A DNA stretch of 64,000 nucleotides from Pseudomonas gingeri (GCF_013385635.1 NZ_JACAPR010000007.1:29260-93259), one strand, 5' to 3'; counted from the stretch's first letter, positions 47,405-57,504 are shown. The notes: generated by a model not told the origin, from the sequence alone. Numbers and translations: made by a program.

Positions 47405-48765
47405 GTCAGTCGCGTCATTGCCCGGCGGTGCTGATCGCCGCGCCGGCTTCCGGCCAGGGCAAGACCACGGTGACGGCGGCCCTGGCGCGCCTGCACCGTA
47501 ACCAGGGGCGCAGGGTCCGGGTGTTCAAGTGTGGCCCGGACTTTCTCGACCCGATGATTCATGAGCGGGCCAGTGGCGCGCCGGTGTATCAGTTGGACCT
47601 GTGGATGGTCGGCGCCGAGGAAAGTCGGCGCCTGCTGTGGGAAGCGGCCGGTGAAGCCGACCTGATCCTGATCGAAGGGGTCATGGGCCTGTTCGACGGT
47701 ACCCCGTCCAGCGCCGATCTGGCGCGGCACTTCGGCGTGCCGGTACTGGGGGTGATCGACGGCACGGCCATGGCCCAGACCTTTGGTGCCCTGGCACTGG
47801 GTCTGGCGCGTTATCAACCGGACCTGCCGTTTGCCGGGGTGCTGGCCAATCGTGTGGGAACCCTGCGTCATGCGCAATTGCTTGAAGGCAGCCTGACCGA
47901 AGGCCTGCGCTGGTACGGCGCGCTCTCCCGGGAGACCGGGATCGAGCTGCCGAGCCGTCACCTCGGGTTGGTCCAGGCCAGCGAATTGAATGACCTGGAT
48001 CGACGTCTCGATGCCGCGGCCGAGGCCCTGGCCGGCAGTTGTGAGGTGGAGCTGCCACCTCCGGTCGAATTTGCCGCGCCGACGCCGGTCGTTGCCGAGC
48101 CGCTGCTGGCCGGGGTGCGGATTGCGGTCGCTCACGACGAAGCCTTTGCCTTCATCTACGGCGCCAACCTCGATCTGCTGCGGGCGATGGGCGCCGAGTT
48201 GTGCTTCTTCTCGCCGATTCACGATGTCGCTCTGCCGGACGCCGACAGCCTGTATCTGCCGGGCGGCTACCCGGAACTGCATCACCTGGCCCTGGCCGGC
48301 AACCACGGCATGCTCACGGCGATCCGCGATCACCATGGCGCGGGCAAACCCTTGCTCGCCGAGTGTGGCGGGATGCTCTACCTGCTCGACGCCCTGACCG
48401 ATGTCGAAGGTCAGCGCGCCGAACTGCTGGGCCTGCTGGCGGGGGAGGCGGTGATGCAGAAGCGTCTGGCGGCCCTGGCCCTGCAGGCCGTGGAGCTGCC
48501 GGAAGGTGTGCTGCGCGGGCATACCTATCACCATTCGCTGACCACCACCGAACTGGCGCCGATTGCCCGTGGGCTGAGCCCCAATGGTGGGCGCGGCGCG
48601 GAAGCGGTGTACCGCGAGGGGCGGATGACCGCCTCCTATGTGCACTTCTACTTCCCGTCCAACCCGCGAGCGGTTGCCGCGTTGCTGGCACCTGATGCCT
48701 CGATCAATTCTGCCAAGGCCGGCGCTCTCCCTGTGGGAGCGGGCTTGCCCGCGAAGAGGCCATGA
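47401..48765 (+). CDS. cobB: Cobyrinic acid a,c-diamide synthase CobB
   Basis: 454 residues. N-terminal DethioB-synthetase-like ATPase (APASGQGKTTVTAALARL near 14) and C-terminal GATase_3 domain (ECGGMLYLLDALT; nucleophile Cys near 322). It amidates the a and c side chains of (hydrogeno)byrinic acid using glutamine and ATP. After the usual end FYFPSNPRAVAALLAP the frame continues about 20 residues ([20 protein letters not shown]). These are encoded by a REP half, so the tail is likely a late addition. Overlaps bluB by 4 nt. Confidence 0.95.
   Translation: MSQSRHCPAVLIAAPASGQGKTTVTAALARLHRNQGRRVRVFKCGPDFLDPMIHERASGAPVYQLDLWMVGAEESRRLLWEAAGEADLILIEGVMGLFDGTPSSADLARHFGVPVLGVIDGTAMAQTFGALALGLARYQPDLPFAGVLANRVGTLRHAQLLEGSLTEGLRWYGALSRETGIELPSRHLGLVQASELNDLDRRLDAAAEALAGSCEVELPPPVEFAAPTPVVAEPLLAGVRIAVAHDEAFAFIYGANLDLLRAMGAELCFFSPIHDVALPDADSLYLPGGYPELHHLALAGNHGMLTAIRDHHGAGKPLLAECGGMLYLLDALTDVEGQRAELLGLLAGEAVMQKRLAALALQAVELPEGVLRGHTYHHSLTTTELAPIARGLSPNGGRGAEAVYREGRMTASYVHFYFPSNPRAVAALLAPDASINSAKAGALPVGAGLPAKRP
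48732..48760. repeat. REP half inside the cobB 3' end
   Basis: TGTGGGAGCGGGCTTGCCCG followed by CGAAGAGGC is a REP-type palindrome in frame in the last codons of cobB, immediately before the bluB ATG. It is the only REP in this window lying inside a gene. Confidence 0.75.
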
Positions 48766-49412
48766 CCGACAACGCCTTTACCGCTGAAGAACGCCAGGCG
48801 GTCTACCGCGCCATCGCCGAGCGCCGCGACATGCGCCACTTTGTCGGCGGCACCGTGGCCCCGCAACTCCTGGCGCGCCTGCTGGAAGCCGCGCACCAGG
48901 CGCCGAGCGTCGGCCTGATGCAGCCGTGGCGGTTTATCCGGATCAGCGACCGCGCGTTGCGTGGGCGGATCCAGCAACTGGTGGAAGAGGAACGGGTCCG
49001 CACCGCCGAAGCCCTGGGCGAGCGTTCCGATGAATTCATGAAGCTGAAGGTCGAGGGCATCAACGATTGCGCCGAAGTGCTGGTGGCGGCGCTGATGGAC
49101 GGTCGCGAACGGCATATCTTCGGGCGCCGGACCTTGCCGGAGATGGACATGGCGTCGCTGTCCTGCGCGATCCAGAACCTCTGGCTGGCGTCCCGCGCGG
49201 AAGGCCTGGGCATGGGCTGGGTATCGCTGTTCGAGCCGCAGGCGCTGGCGGACCTGCTGGGTTTACCGGCGGGGGCCAAGCCGCTGGCGGTGTTGTGCCT
49301 GGGGGCGGTCAAGGAATTCTACCCGGCGCCGATGCTGGTACTGGAAGGCTGGGCGCAACCGCGTCCCTTGAGTGAACTGTTGTACGAAAACTATTGGGGA
49401 GTGAGTCAATGA
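48762..49412 (+). CDS. bluB: 5,6-Dimethylbenzimidazole synthase BluB
   Basis: 216 residues, nitroreductase fold. Motifs: [12 protein letters not shown] near 25, [16 protein letters not shown] near 45 and [10 protein letters not shown] near 146. BluB cleaves reduced FMN with O2 to form DMB, the lower ligand of B12, so this is aerobic synthesis. ATG overlaps the cobB stop by 4 nt. The RBS AAGAGG is REP-derived and only 2 nt from ATG, so coupling to cobB is probably important. Confidence 0.95.
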   Translation: MTDNAFTAEERQAVYRAIAERRDMRHFVGGTVAPQLLARLLEAAHQAPSVGLMQPWRFIRISDRALRGRIQQLVEEERVRTAEALGERSDEFMKLKVEGINDCAEVLVAALMDGRERHIFGRRTLPEMDMASLSCAIQNLWLASRAEGLGMGWVSLFEPQALADLLGLPAGAKPLAVLCLGAVKEFYPAPMLVLEGWAQPRPLSELLYENYWGVSQ

Positions 49413-50317
49413 GTGTGGCGTTGTTGAGTGTCGCCGGGGTTGCGCTGGATGCGCTGCTGGGCGAACCCAAACGCTGGCATCCGCTGGTGGCGTTCGGCCG
49501 TATCGCCGATCGCATCGAACAACGTTTCAATGCCGGCGGTCGCGGCTGGCGCAGCCATGGTGTGACTGCCTGGGTGCTGGCCGTGTTGCCACTGACGCTG
49601 TTGGCCACGGCCTTGTCCTGGGCGCCTTATGTCGGCTGGGTCATCGAAATCCTGTTTCTCTATTGCGCCCTGGGCATGCGTAGCCTGGGCGAACACGTGG
49701 CGCCGGTGGCCCAGGCGCTGCGCGGCGGTAACCTGGAGCTGGCACGCGAGCGTGTGGGGTATCTGGTCAGTCGCCAGACCTCGGAGCTGGACGACACCGC
49801 CGTGGCCCGCGCGGCGACCGAGTCGGTGCTGGAGAACGGCAGCGATGCAGTGTTCGCCGCCCTGTTCTGGTTTGCCGTCGCCGGAGTGCCCGGCGTGGTG
49901 CTGTATCGCCTGAGCAACACGCTGGACGCCATGTGGGGCTATCGTAACGAGCGCTTCGAGCGTTTTGGCTGGGCGGCGGCGAAGATCGACGACCTGCTCA
50001 ACTATATTCCCGCACGCCTGGTGGCGCTGACGTATGCGTTGCTGGGCAAGACCCGGCTGGCGCTGAAATGCTGGCGCGACCAGGGGCCGACCTGGGACAG
50101 TCCGAATGCCGGACCGGTGATGGCGGCCGGCGCCGGTGCCCTGGGTGTCGAGCTGGGCGGTGCGGCGATCTATCACGGCGAGTTGCACCAGCGTCCGCAG
50201 TTGGGCGAAGGCCCCGCCGCCGATGCCGACGCGATCGATCGCGGTTGGCAATTGGTGCAGCGCGGCGTGTGGTTGTGGTTGCTGATTCTCTGTCTGGGAG
50301 CTGAGTTTTATGCTTGA
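49409..50317 (+). CDS. cobD: Adenosylcobinamide-phosphate synthase CobD (CbiB family)
   Basis: 302 residues with about five membrane helices and the CbiB motifs [15 protein letters not shown] (near 19), [31 protein letters not shown] and [19 protein letters not shown]. It attaches aminopropanol or its phosphate to adenosylcobyric acid. ATG overlaps bluB by 4 nt and the end overlaps cobC by 8 nt. The upstream in-frame start at 49394 is rejected because 49409 starts [19 protein letters not shown]. Confidence 0.93.
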   Translation: MSVALLSVAGVALDALLGEPKRWHPLVAFGRIADRIEQRFNAGGRGWRSHGVTAWVLAVLPLTLLATALSWAPYVGWVIEILFLYCALGMRSLGEHVAPVAQALRGGNLELARERVGYLVSRQTSELDDTAVARAATESVLENGSDAVFAALFWFAVAGVPGVVLYRLSNTLDAMWGYRNERFERFGWAAAKIDDLLNYIPARLVALTYALLGKTRLALKCWRDQGPTWDSPNAGPVMAAGAGALGVELGGAAIYHGELHQRPQLGEGPAADADAIDRGWQLVQRGVWLWLLILCLGAEFYA

Positions 50318-51302
50318 GCACGGCGGGCGGTTGCGCAAGGCGGTTGAGCAGTACGGGATTGCCGAGGCGGATTGGCTGGACCTTTCCAGTGGCATTGCGC
50401 CGTGGTCCTGGCCGATCCCGCCGATTGCCGAGCGCGCCTGGGCCCGCCTGCCGGAAACCGACGATGGCCTGGAGCAGGCCGCTTGCGCCTACTACGGTGC
50501 GCCGCTGGTATTGCCGGTGCCCGGTTCCCAGGCCGCGATCCAGTTGCTGCCGCGGCTGCGCCGGGCGGGCAAGGTCGGTGTCCTGTCGCCGTGTTACGCC
50601 GAACATGCCGAGGCCTGGCGCCGTAACGGTTATATCGTGCGCGAAGTGCTGGAGCATGAAGTCGATTTCTTTCTCGACAGTCTCGATGTGCTGGTGGTGG
50701 TCAATCCGAACAACCCCACGGGCCTGAGCCTGCCGCCGGAGCAGTTGCTGGAGTGGCATGGCCGACTGGCCCAGCGCGGCGGCTGGCTGGTGGTGGACGA
50801 AGCCTTCATGGATAACACGCCGCAACTGAGCCTGGCCGCGCATACCCACAAGGTCGGGCTGATCGTCTTGCGCTCGTTCGGCAAGTTTTTCGGCCTGGCC
50901 GGCGTGCGCCTGGGCTTTGTCCTGGCCGAGCGCAAGTTGCTCAAGTTGCTGGCCGAGCAGGTCGGTCCCTGGGCGGTGGCCGGGCCCACGCGGGTGCTGG
51001 GGCAGGTGTGCCTGGCCGACAGTGCCGGCCACCTCCGCCAGCGCTTGCGCACGGAGCAGGCCAGCGAACGGCTGGTCGCCCTGTTGGGGCACTACGGGTT
51101 TGCTCCCCAGGGCGGCTGTGCGCTGTTCCAGTGGTTTATCACCTCCCGCGCCGAGCACCTGCATGAATTCATGGCGCGGCGCGGAATCCTCCTGCGACTG
51201 TTCACCCAGAGCAGCAGCCTGCGTTTCGGCTTGCCGGTCGACGATGCCGACTGGCAGCGGCTGGAGCTGGCGTTCAAGGCCTATACCGAGGAACACCCAT
51301 GA
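50310..51302 (+). CDS. cobC: Threonine-phosphate decarboxylase-type aminotransferase CobC
   Basis: 330 residues of the aspartate-aminotransferase fold (class I/II). N-terminal [32 protein letters not shown] near 131, DEAFMDN near 165 and the PLP lysine in [17 protein letters not shown] (near 195). In the aerobic pathway it forms (R)-1-amino-2-propanol phosphate from L-threonine phosphate. Overlaps cobD by 8 nt and cobQ by 4 nt. Here cobC means the aerobic-pathway gene, not the phosphatase. Confidence 0.9.
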   Translation: MLEHGGRLRKAVEQYGIAEADWLDLSSGIAPWSWPIPPIAERAWARLPETDDGLEQAACAYYGAPLVLPVPGSQAAIQLLPRLRRAGKVGVLSPCYAEHAEAWRRNGYIVREVLEHEVDFFLDSLDVLVVVNPNNPTGLSLPPEQLLEWHGRLAQRGGWLVVDEAFMDNTPQLSLAAHTHKVGLIVLRSFGKFFGLAGVRLGFVLAERKLLKLLAEQVGPWAVAGPTRVLGQVCLADSAGHLRQRLRTEQASERLVALLGHYGFAPQGGCALFQWFITSRAEHLHEFMARRGILLRLFTQSSSLRFGLPVDDADWQRLELAFKAYTEEHP

Positions 51303-52753
51303 GCACCTTGATGGTCCAGGGCACCACCTCCGATGCCGGCAAGAGCACGCTGGTGACAGCCTTGTGCCGCTGGCTGACCCGCCAGGGTGTCCGGGTGGTG
51401 CCGTTCAAACCGCAGAACATGGCGCTCAACAGCGCGGTGACCGCCGACGGTGGCGAGATCGGCCGGGCGCAGGCGGTCCAGGCCCAGGCCGCCGGCCTGC
51501 AGCCGCACACCGATATGAATCCGGTGCTGCTCAAGCCCAACAGCGATACCGGCGCCCAGGTGATCATCCATGGCCGCGCGGTGACCACCATGAATGCCGT
51601 CGCCTATCACGACTACAAGGCCATCGCCATGCAGGCGGTGCTGGCCTCCCATCAACGCCTGAGTGACGCGTACCCGGTGGTGATGGTCGAGGGCGCAGGT
51701 TCGCCGGCGGAGATCAACCTGCGAGCCGGCGATATCGCCAACATGGGGTTTGCCGAGGCGGTGGACTGCCCGGTGCTGCTGATTGCCGATATCAACCGCG
51801 GTGGGGTGTTCGCCCATCTGGTGGGCACCCTGGAGTTGTTGTCGGCCACTGAGCAGACACGGGTCAAGGGCTTCATCATCAATCGTTTTCGCGGCGATAT
51901 CGCCTTGCTGCAGCCGGGACTCGACTGGCTGGAGGCGCGTACCGGCAAGCCGGTGATCGGCGTGCTGCCCTATGTCATGGACCTGCACCTGGAAGCCGAG
52001 GATGGCCTCGACCAGCGCCAGGCCGACAAGGTCGAAAAGGTCCTGAAGGTGGTGGTGCCGGTTCTGCCGCGCATCAGCAACCATACCGATTTCGATCCGT
52101 TGCGCCTGCACCCGCAGGTCGACCTGCAGTTTGTCGGACCCGGCCAGTCGATCCCGGCGGCGGACCTGATCATCCTGCCTGGCTCGAAAAGCGTGCGCAG
52201 CGATCTGGCGTACCTGCGCAGGAACGGCTGGGAAACCGCGATCAACCGGCACTTGCGCTATGGCGGCAAGGTGCTGGGTATCTGCGGCGGGCTGCAGATG
52301 CTCGGCGAGCAGGTGCACGATCCATTGGGCCTGGAAGGTCCGGCGGGGTCCAGTGCCGGCCTTGGCCTGCTGGCCTTCAGCACCGAGCTGGAGCAGGAGA
52401 AGCAACTGCGCAATGTGCGCGGGCACCTGTTGCTGGAGGACGCCGAGGTCAGCGGCTACGAGATTCATGCCGGGGTGACCACGGGGAGGGCTCTGGAACA
52501 CCCGGCGGTACGGCTGGATGACGGGCGCTGCGATGGCGCCCAGAGTGCCGACGGGCAGATCCTCGGCACGTATCTGCATGGCCTGTTCGAGTCGCCCGGG
52601 TCCTGTGCCGCGCTGTTGCGTTGGGCGGGCCTGGAAGCGGTGCAGGAAGTGGATTACCACGCCCTGCGCGAACGGGATATCGAGCGCCTGGCCGATCTGG
52701 TCGAGCGGCATCTGGACACCGATCGCCTGCGCGAGCTGTGCGGTCTTGGCTAA
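51299..52753 (+). CDS. cobQ: Adenosylcobyric acid synthase CobQ
   Basis: 484 residues. N-terminal ATPase domain ([33 protein letters not shown]) and C-terminal GATase_3 with [12 protein letters not shown] (nucleophile Cys near 329) and EIHAGVTTG. It amidates side chains b, d, e and g using glutamine and ATP. Overlaps cobC by 4 nt. Separated from cobU by a 15-bp gap, the only true gap in the operon. Confidence 0.96.
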   Translation: MSTLMVQGTTSDAGKSTLVTALCRWLTRQGVRVVPFKPQNMALNSAVTADGGEIGRAQAVQAQAAGLQPHTDMNPVLLKPNSDTGAQVIIHGRAVTTMNAVAYHDYKAIAMQAVLASHQRLSDAYPVVMVEGAGSPAEINLRAGDIANMGFAEAVDCPVLLIADINRGGVFAHLVGTLELLSATEQTRVKGFIINRFRGDIALLQPGLDWLEARTGKPVIGVLPYVMDLHLEAEDGLDQRQADKVEKVLKVVVPVLPRISNHTDFDPLRLHPQVDLQFVGPGQSIPAADLIILPGSKSVRSDLAYLRRNGWETAINRHLRYGGKVLGICGGLQMLGEQVHDPLGLEGPAGSSAGLGLLAFSTELEQEKQLRNVRGHLLLEDAEVSGYEIHAGVTTGRALEHPAVRLDDGRCDGAQSADGQILGTYLHGLFESPGSCAALLRWAGLEAVQEVDYHALRERDIERLADLVERHLDTDRLRELCGLG

Positions 52754-52768
52754 GCGGGTCTATTGAAT

Positions 52769-53290
52769 ATGCAGCAACTGATTCTGGGGGGCGCGCGTTC
52801 CGGCAAGAGCCGTCTGGCCGAACGCCTGGCTGCCGAAAGCCACTTGCAGGTGACCTATATCGCCACCAGCCAGCCACTGGATGGTGAACTGAGCGAGCGG
52901 GTCGCCTTGCACCGCCAGCGTCGACCGGCCCATTGGCGGCTGGTCGAGGAACCGGTGCAACTGGCGCGGGTCCTGCGCGACAACGCCGCCGTTGATGCCT
53001 GTCTGCTGGTGGACTGCCTGACCCTGTGGCTGACCAACCTGCTGATGCTGGAGGATGCTGCCCGCTTGCAGGCCGAGCGTGATGCCCTGCTGGACTGCCT
53101 GGCCGAACTGCCGGGGGAAATCATTTTTGTCAGCAACGAGACCGGACTCGGTGTCGTGCCGCTGGGCGAATTGACTCGCCGTTATGTCGATGAAGCCGGT
53201 TGGCTGCATCAAGCCCTGGCCGAGCGCTGCCAGCGAGTCGTACTGACCGTTGCCGGCCTGCCCCTGACTTTGAAAGGACCTGCGTTATGA
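52769..53290 (+). CDS. cobU: Adenosylcobinamide kinase / guanylyltransferase CobU (CobP)
   Basis: 173 residues. P-loop [15 protein letters not shown] (near 4-18), [12 protein letters not shown] near 48 and [14 protein letters not shown] near 76, plus [20 protein letters not shown]. It phosphorylates adenosylcobinamide and then forms the GDP derivative. ATG at 52769 is chosen over TTG at 52763; neither has a strong RBS. Overlaps cobT by 4 nt. Confidence 0.95.
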   Translation: MQQLILGGARSGKSRLAERLAAESHLQVTYIATSQPLDGELSERVALHRQRRPAHWRLVEEPVQLARVLRDNAAVDACLLVDCLTLWLTNLLMLEDAARLQAERDALLDCLAELPGEIIFVSNETGLGVVPLGELTRRYVDEAGWLHQALAERCQRVVLTVAGLPLTLKGPAL

Positions 53291-54342
53291 GTGAATCGTG
53301 GTGGCTGAACCCGTGCAAGGCAATCGATCTGCAAGCCCGGGAGGCGGCGTTCGAGCGCCAGCAGCAGTTGACCAAGCCCGCCGGCTCCCTTGGCCTGCTG
53401 GAACAGGTCGCGGTGCAGCTTGCCGGCTTGCAGGGCCGGCTCAAGCCGCGGGTCGACCACCTGTGGATCGCGATTTTCGCCGGTGACCATGGCGTGGTCG
53501 CCGAGGGGGTATCGGCTTATCCCCAGGAAGTCACCGGGCAGATGCTCGCCAACTTTATCGGCGGCGGCGCGGCGATCAGCGTCCTGGCGCGGCAGCTGGG
53601 GGCGCAACTGGATGTGAATGACCTCGGGACCGTGACACCGATGCTCAACCTGCCGGGTGTCCGTCACCTGCAGATCGGCGCGGGCACGGCGAACTTCGTC
53701 CAGGGCCCGGCGATGACCGAAGCCCAGGGCCGACTGGCGTTGGCAGCCGGGCGTGACAGCGTGCGGCGTGCCGTGGCGGCCGGCAGCGAGCTGTTTATCG
53801 GTGGCGAGATGGGCATCGGCAATACCGCTGCCGCCAGTGCCGTGGCCTGTGCCTTGCTCGGTTGCCCGGCCAATCTGCTCGCCGGTCCCGGCACCGGCCT
53901 GGACCCGGCGGGTGTCAGCCACAAGGCGCAAGTGATCGAGCGTGCGCTGGCGTTGCATGCCGGACACACCAATGATCCGCTGCAGGCGCTGTTGTGCCTT
54001 GGCGGTTTCGAGATCGCGGCGCTGGCCGGGGCTTACCTGGCCTGCGCCCAGGAAGGCGTGGCGGCATTGGTCGACGGTTTTATCTGTACCGTGGCGGCGA
54101 TGGTCGCGGTGCGCTTGAGCCCCGATTGCCGCGACTGGCTGATTTTTGCCCATCGTGGCGCGGAGCTGGGGCATCGGCATGTGCTGGAAAGCCTGCTGGC
54201 CGAGCCGCTGCTGGAATTGGGCCTGCGCCTGGGCGAAGGCAGCGGCGCGGCGCTGGCGGTGCCGTTGCTGCGACTGGCCTGCGACCTGCACGGGCAGATG
54301 GCGACCTTCGCCGAAGCGGCCGTGGCGGACCGTCCGGCATGA
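53287..54342 (+). CDS. cobT: Nicotinate-nucleotide-DMB phosphoribosyltransferase CobT
   Basis: 351 residues, standard CobT length. Motifs: [15 protein letters not shown] near 29, [20 protein letters not shown] near 64, [13 protein letters not shown] near 175 and [17 protein letters not shown] ([13 protein letters not shown]) near 260, with [12 protein letters not shown]. It makes alpha-ribazole phosphate from DMB and NaMN, using the DMB made by BluB. Overlaps both neighbours by 4 nt. Confidence 0.96.
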   Translation: MSESWWLNPCKAIDLQAREAAFERQQQLTKPAGSLGLLEQVAVQLAGLQGRLKPRVDHLWIAIFAGDHGVVAEGVSAYPQEVTGQMLANFIGGGAAISVLARQLGAQLDVNDLGTVTPMLNLPGVRHLQIGAGTANFVQGPAMTEAQGRLALAAGRDSVRRAVAAGSELFIGGEMGIGNTAAASAVACALLGCPANLLAGPGTGLDPAGVSHKAQVIERALALHAGHTNDPLQALLCLGGFEIAALAGAYLACAQEGVAALVDGFICTVAAMVAVRLSPDCRDWLIFAHRGAELGHRHVLESLLAEPLLELGLRLGEGSGAALAVPLLRLACDLHGQMATFAEAAVADRPA

Positions 54343-54917
54343 CGGCCCTGCATCTGGATCTGCTGCGTCATGGCGAGACCGAGCTGGGTGGCGGCTTGCG
54401 CGGCAGTCTGGATGACGCGCTGACCGACAAGGGCTGGGCGCAGATGCGCAGCGCGGTGCTGGGGCAGGGGCCCTGGGATCGCCTGGTCAGTTCGCCCTTG
54501 CAGCGTTGCGCGCGGTTTGCCGAAGAGTTGGGCGGGCGGCTGGGCTTGCCCGTCGAACTGGAAAAAGACCTGCAGGAGCTGCATTTCGGTGCCTGGGAAG
54601 GGCAGAGCGCGGCGGCGCTGATGGAGACGGATGCCGATGCCCTGGGGCGCTTCTGGTCCGACCCATATGGCTTTACCCCACCCGAGGGGGAGCCGGTGTC
54701 ACGGTTTTCCGAGCGCGTGCTGGGAGCGGTCGGGCGTTTGCAACAGCGCTATGCCGGCCAGCGGGTGTTGCTGGTCAGTCATGGTGGCGTCATGAAGTTG
54801 CTGCTGGCCCGGGCGCGGGGCCTGCCGCGCGAACAACTGCTGCAGGTCGAGGTCGCCCATGGTGCCTTGTTCACCTTGCGGGTGCCGGCCGATGGCGTGC
54901 TGAGGGAAGGGCGGTGA
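54339..54917 (+). CDS. cobC: Alpha-ribazole-5'-phosphate phosphatase (histidine phosphatase family)
   Basis: 192 residues. Phospho-histidine motif [19 protein letters not shown] (His near 11), [15 protein letters not shown] near 49 and [14 protein letters not shown] (second His near 148). It dephosphorylates alpha-ribazole phosphate before or after joining to cobinamide-GDP. In Salmonella naming this is CobC, a different protein from the aminotransferase CobC above. Overlaps cobT and cobS by 4 nt. Confidence 0.88.
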   Translation: MTALHLDLLRHGETELGGGLRGSLDDALTDKGWAQMRSAVLGQGPWDRLVSSPLQRCARFAEELGGRLGLPVELEKDLQELHFGAWEGQSAAALMETDADALGRFWSDPYGFTPPEGEPVSRFSERVLGAVGRLQQRYAGQRVLLVSHGGVMKLLLARARGLPREQLLQVEVAHGALFTLRVPADGVLREGR

Positions 54918-55651
54918 ACCTGTTGCCCTTGTGGATTGCCCTGCAGTTTCTCAGCAGCCTGCCGATTCGCCTGCCGGGCATGCCGCAACCCGAGGAACTG
55001 GGGCGGTCGCTGCTGTGGTATCCGCTGGTGGGGTTGCTGCTGGGCGCGTTGCTGTATGGCGTCGACGGATTGCTGGGCGGGGCACCGCTGTTCTTGCACG
55101 GTGCGTTGTTGCTGACGGTGTGGGTGTTGTTCAGCGGCGGCCTGCACCTCGATGGCCTGGCCGACAGTGCCGACGCCTGGTTGGGCGGCTTCGGCGATCG
55201 CGAACGGACCCTGCTGATCATGAAGGACCCGCGCAGCGGACCGATCGCGGTGGTGACCCTGGTCCTGGTGTTGCTGTTGAAGTTCTGTGCCTTGCTGGCC
55301 CTGATCGAACAGCAGCAGACGGTGGCCCTGATCCTGGCCCCACTGATCGGGCGCGGTGCCCTGCTGGGCTTGTTCCTGGTGACGCCTTACGTCCGCGCCG
55401 GCGGCCTGGGCCAGGCACTGGCCGATCATCTGCCACGGCGCACCGGGCGTCATGTGTTGCTGGCGAGCATCCTGGGTTGCCTGGTCCTCGCGGGCCTCAA
55501 GGGGGCGTTTGCCGTGCTGCTGGCGGCGGGGTGTTTCTTCTGGTTGCGGCGGTTGATGATGCGGCGCCTGGGGGGCACCACCGGTGATACGGCAGGGGCC
55601 TTGCTGGAGTTGCTGGAAATGGCGGTACTGGTGGGGTTGGCGTTGATCTGA
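54914..55651 (+). CDS. cobS: Adenosylcobinamide-GDP ribazoletransferase CobS (CobV)
   Basis: 245 residues with about six membrane helices and the CobS motifs IALQFLSSLPI near 8, LLWYPLVGLLLGALL, GGLHLDGLADSADAWLGG near 74 and IMKDPRSGPIAVV near 101. The acidic motif HLDGLADSADAW binds metal. It joins alpha-ribazole to adenosylcobinamide-GDP to give cobalamin, the last step. Starts with GTG overlapping the phosphatase stop (GTGA). Last gene of the cobalamin operon. Confidence 0.94.
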   Translation: MNLLPLWIALQFLSSLPIRLPGMPQPEELGRSLLWYPLVGLLLGALLYGVDGLLGGAPLFLHGALLLTVWVLFSGGLHLDGLADSADAWLGGFGDRERTLLIMKDPRSGPIAVVTLVLVLLLKFCALLALIEQQQTVALILAPLIGRGALLGLFLVTPYVRAGGLGQALADHLPRRTGRHVLLASILGCLVLAGLKGAFAVLLAAGCFFWLRRLMMRRLGGTTGDTAGALLELLEMAVLVGLALI

Positions 55652-55693
55652 CACGCTGCCGTTTTATCGATAAACTGGTTACACGTGTTTCGC

Positions 55694-55706
55694 GGGTATA
55701 TACACC
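55694..55706 (+). promoter_or_regulatory. MarR operator before the second MarR gene
   Basis: GGGTATATACACC (55694-55706) is a near-palindrome like GGGTATATACCC at 56148-56159. It lies only 4 bp before the regulator ATG and so would block transcription start (autoregulation). Confidence 0.6.
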
Positions 55707-55710
55707 TATC

Positions 55711-56124
55711 ATGTTGTCCACCGACTGTTTATGCATCAGCCTGCGTCGCGCCGCACGTGGCGTCAGCAGACATTATGACGGCGCTCTCGATGGCTTTGGG
55801 ATCAACGTCGCGCAGTATTCTCTGCTGTGTAATCTGCAACGCCTGGACAAGCCGAGCATTTCCAGCCTGGCTGAAGCCATGGGCCTGGATCGCAGCACCC
55901 TGGGGCGTAATCTGCGGGTCCTCGAAGGCGAGGGCCTAGTGAAGTTGAGCGAGGGGGCCGACCAGCGCAATCGCCTGGTGTGCCTGACCGCTGCCGGAGC
56001 CGAACGGCTGGAGGCGGCGTTTCCGGCCTGGGAGGCGGCGCAGTTGCGCCTGGCCGAGCGGTTGGGAGATGAAAAGCGCGCCGCCCTGCTGGCGTTGCTG
56101 GATGAACTGGCGTGTGGCGAGTAA
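55711..56124 (+). CDS. MarR-family transcriptional regulator
   Basis: 137 residues, winged-helix MarR fold. NVAQYSLLCNLQRLDKPSISSLAEAMGLDRSTLGRNLRVLE is the DNA-binding part (about 32-74), and the wing is KLSEGADQRNRLVCLT. Cysteines (DCLC near 5-8) may be redox-active but this is not established. No clear Shine-Dalgarno site precedes the ATG and the operator overlaps the promoter, so the mRNA may have a very short leader. Adjacent MFS gene and shared operator mark it as the transporter's repressor. Confidence 0.85.
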   Translation: MLSTDCLCISLRRAARGVSRHYDGALDGFGINVAQYSLLCNLQRLDKPSISSLAEAMGLDRSTLGRNLRVLEGEGLVKLSEGADQRNRLVCLTAAGAERLEAAFPAWEAAQLRLAERLGDEKRAALLALLDELACGE

Positions 56125-56147
56125 TCGCCTTTAATTTGAATAAAAGT

Positions 56148-56159
56148 GGGTATATACCC
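56148..56159 (+). promoter_or_regulatory. MarR operator before the MFS transporter
   Basis: GGGTATATACCC is a perfect 12-bp palindrome 17 bp before the transporter start, between the two genes. The shared half-sites with the copy at 55694 suggest one repressor for both promoters. Confidence 0.7.
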
Positions 56160-56176
56160 GCTATTGGAGAACAATA

Positions 56177-57385
56177 ATGACATCGCTCTGGCGTACCAGT
56201 GGCTGGATTCTTCTCGGGGGGGCGTTGATTCTCGCCTTGTCGCTGGGAGTGCGCCATGGCTTCGGCCTGTTCCTGCCACCGATGAGTGCGCAGTTCGGTT
56301 GGGGACGGGAGGTCTTTGCCTTTGCCATCGCCTTGCAGAACCTGATCTGGGGCCTGGCACAACCCTTCACCGGCGCCCTGGCCGACCGTTTCGGCGCGGC
56401 GAAAGTGGTGCTGGTCGGTGGCCTGCTGTACGCCGTCGGCCTGGTCTTCATGGGGCTTTCCGATTCGGCCCTGAGCCTGTCCCTGAGTGCCGGCCTGTTG
56501 ATCGGGATCGGCCTCTCGGGCACCTCCTTCTCGGTGATTCTCGGCGTGGTCGGACGTGCTGTCGCGCCGGAGCAGCGCAGCATGGCGATGGGGATCGCCA
56601 GCGCCGCCGGCTCGTTCGGGCAGTTCGCGATGTTGCCGGGCACCCTGGGGCTGATCGGTTGGCTCGGTTGGTCCACCGCACTACTGGTGCTGGGTGTGCT
56701 GGTGGCACTGATCGTGCCGCTGGTGGCGATGCTCAAGGACAAGCCGCTGCCGGTATTGGCGGGTGAGCAGACCTTGGGCGAGGCGCTGCGCGAGGCTTGT
56801 TCCCATTCCGGTTTCTGGCTGCTGGCATTCGGTTTTTTCGTCTGTGGTTTTCAGGTGGTATTCATCGGTGTGCACCTGCCGGCCTACCTGGTGGACCAGC
56901 ATCTGCCGGCCAGTGTCGGGACCACGGTGCTGGCGTTGATCGGCTTGTTCAATATCTTCGGCACCTACACCGCCGGCTGGCTGGGCGGGCGCATGTCCAA
57001 GCCACGGCTGTTGACGGCCCTGTATCTGGCACGGGCGGTGGTGATCGGGCTGTTCCTCTGGCTGCCGGTGACGAAGACTGGCGCGTATGTGTTTGGCATG
57101 GCCATGGGGTTTCTCTGGCTGTCGACGGTGCCGCTGACCAATGGCACCGTGGCGACGCTGTTCGGTGTCCGCAATCTCTCCATGTTGGGCGGGATTGTGT
57201 TCCTCTTCCACCAGATCGGTTCCTTCCTCGGTGGCTGGTTGGGTGGCGTGGTGTATGACCGCATGGGCAGCTATGACTTGATCTGGCAGGTGGCGATTCT
57301 CCTGAGCCTGTTGGCGGCAGCCTTGAACTGGCCGGTGCGTGAGCGGCCGGTGGCGCGCCTGCAGACGCAACTGGGGGCGGCATGA
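56177..57385 (+). CDS. MFS transporter (monocarboxylate/OxlT-like), MarR-controlled
   Basis: 402 residues with 12 predicted helices; motif A is ALADRFGAAKVVLVGG after helix 2. HGFGLFLPPMSAQFGWGREVF near 27 is typical of the monocarboxylate/OxlT-like MFS branch. The substrate is unknown; induction by relief of the adjacent MarR repressor is likely. GGAG is 8 nt before the ATG. It overlaps a 40-codon membrane peptide gene by 4 nt. Confidence 0.88.
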   Translation: MTSLWRTSGWILLGGALILALSLGVRHGFGLFLPPMSAQFGWGREVFAFAIALQNLIWGLAQPFTGALADRFGAAKVVLVGGLLYAVGLVFMGLSDSALSLSLSAGLLIGIGLSGTSFSVILGVVGRAVAPEQRSMAMGIASAAGSFGQFAMLPGTLGLIGWLGWSTALLVLGVLVALIVPLVAMLKDKPLPVLAGEQTLGEALREACSHSGFWLLAFGFFVCGFQVVFIGVHLPAYLVDQHLPASVGTTVLALIGLFNIFGTYTAGWLGGRMSKPRLLTALYLARAVVIGLFLWLPVTKTGAYVFGMAMGFLWLSTVPLTNGTVATLFGVRNLSMLGGIVFLFHQIGSFLGGWLGGVVYDRMGSYDLIWQVAILLSLLAAALNWPVRERPVARLQTQLGAA

Positions 57386-57504
57386 ATACCTTGTGGCCCA
57401 GGCTGCTGACCCTGGCCGCCATGGCGTTGCTGCTGGCGCTGGCCTGGTGGGGCTGGCATCAAGGTGGCTTGGCCTTGATGCAGTTAGGCATGGGTGCTTG
57501 CTAG
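57382..57504 (+). CDS. Small membrane peptide overlapping the MFS gene
   Basis: A 40-residue frame whose ATG overlaps the transporter stop in an ATGA junction. It is a single hydrophobic helix (about 6-26, Leu/Ala/Trp-rich) with a basic start (MNTLWPR) and a Cys at the very C-terminus (MGAC). Translational coupling and the membrane nature suggest an accessory subunit of the transporter. I know no named homologue. Confidence 0.6.
   Translation: MNTLWPRLLTLAAMALLLALAWWGWHQGGLALMQLGMGAC

Noticed and set aside
51281..52711. Long frame antisense to cobQ, and similar ones across the cobalamin operon
   Set aside because: Shadow of GC-rich codons; all cobalamin genes are complete on the plus strand.
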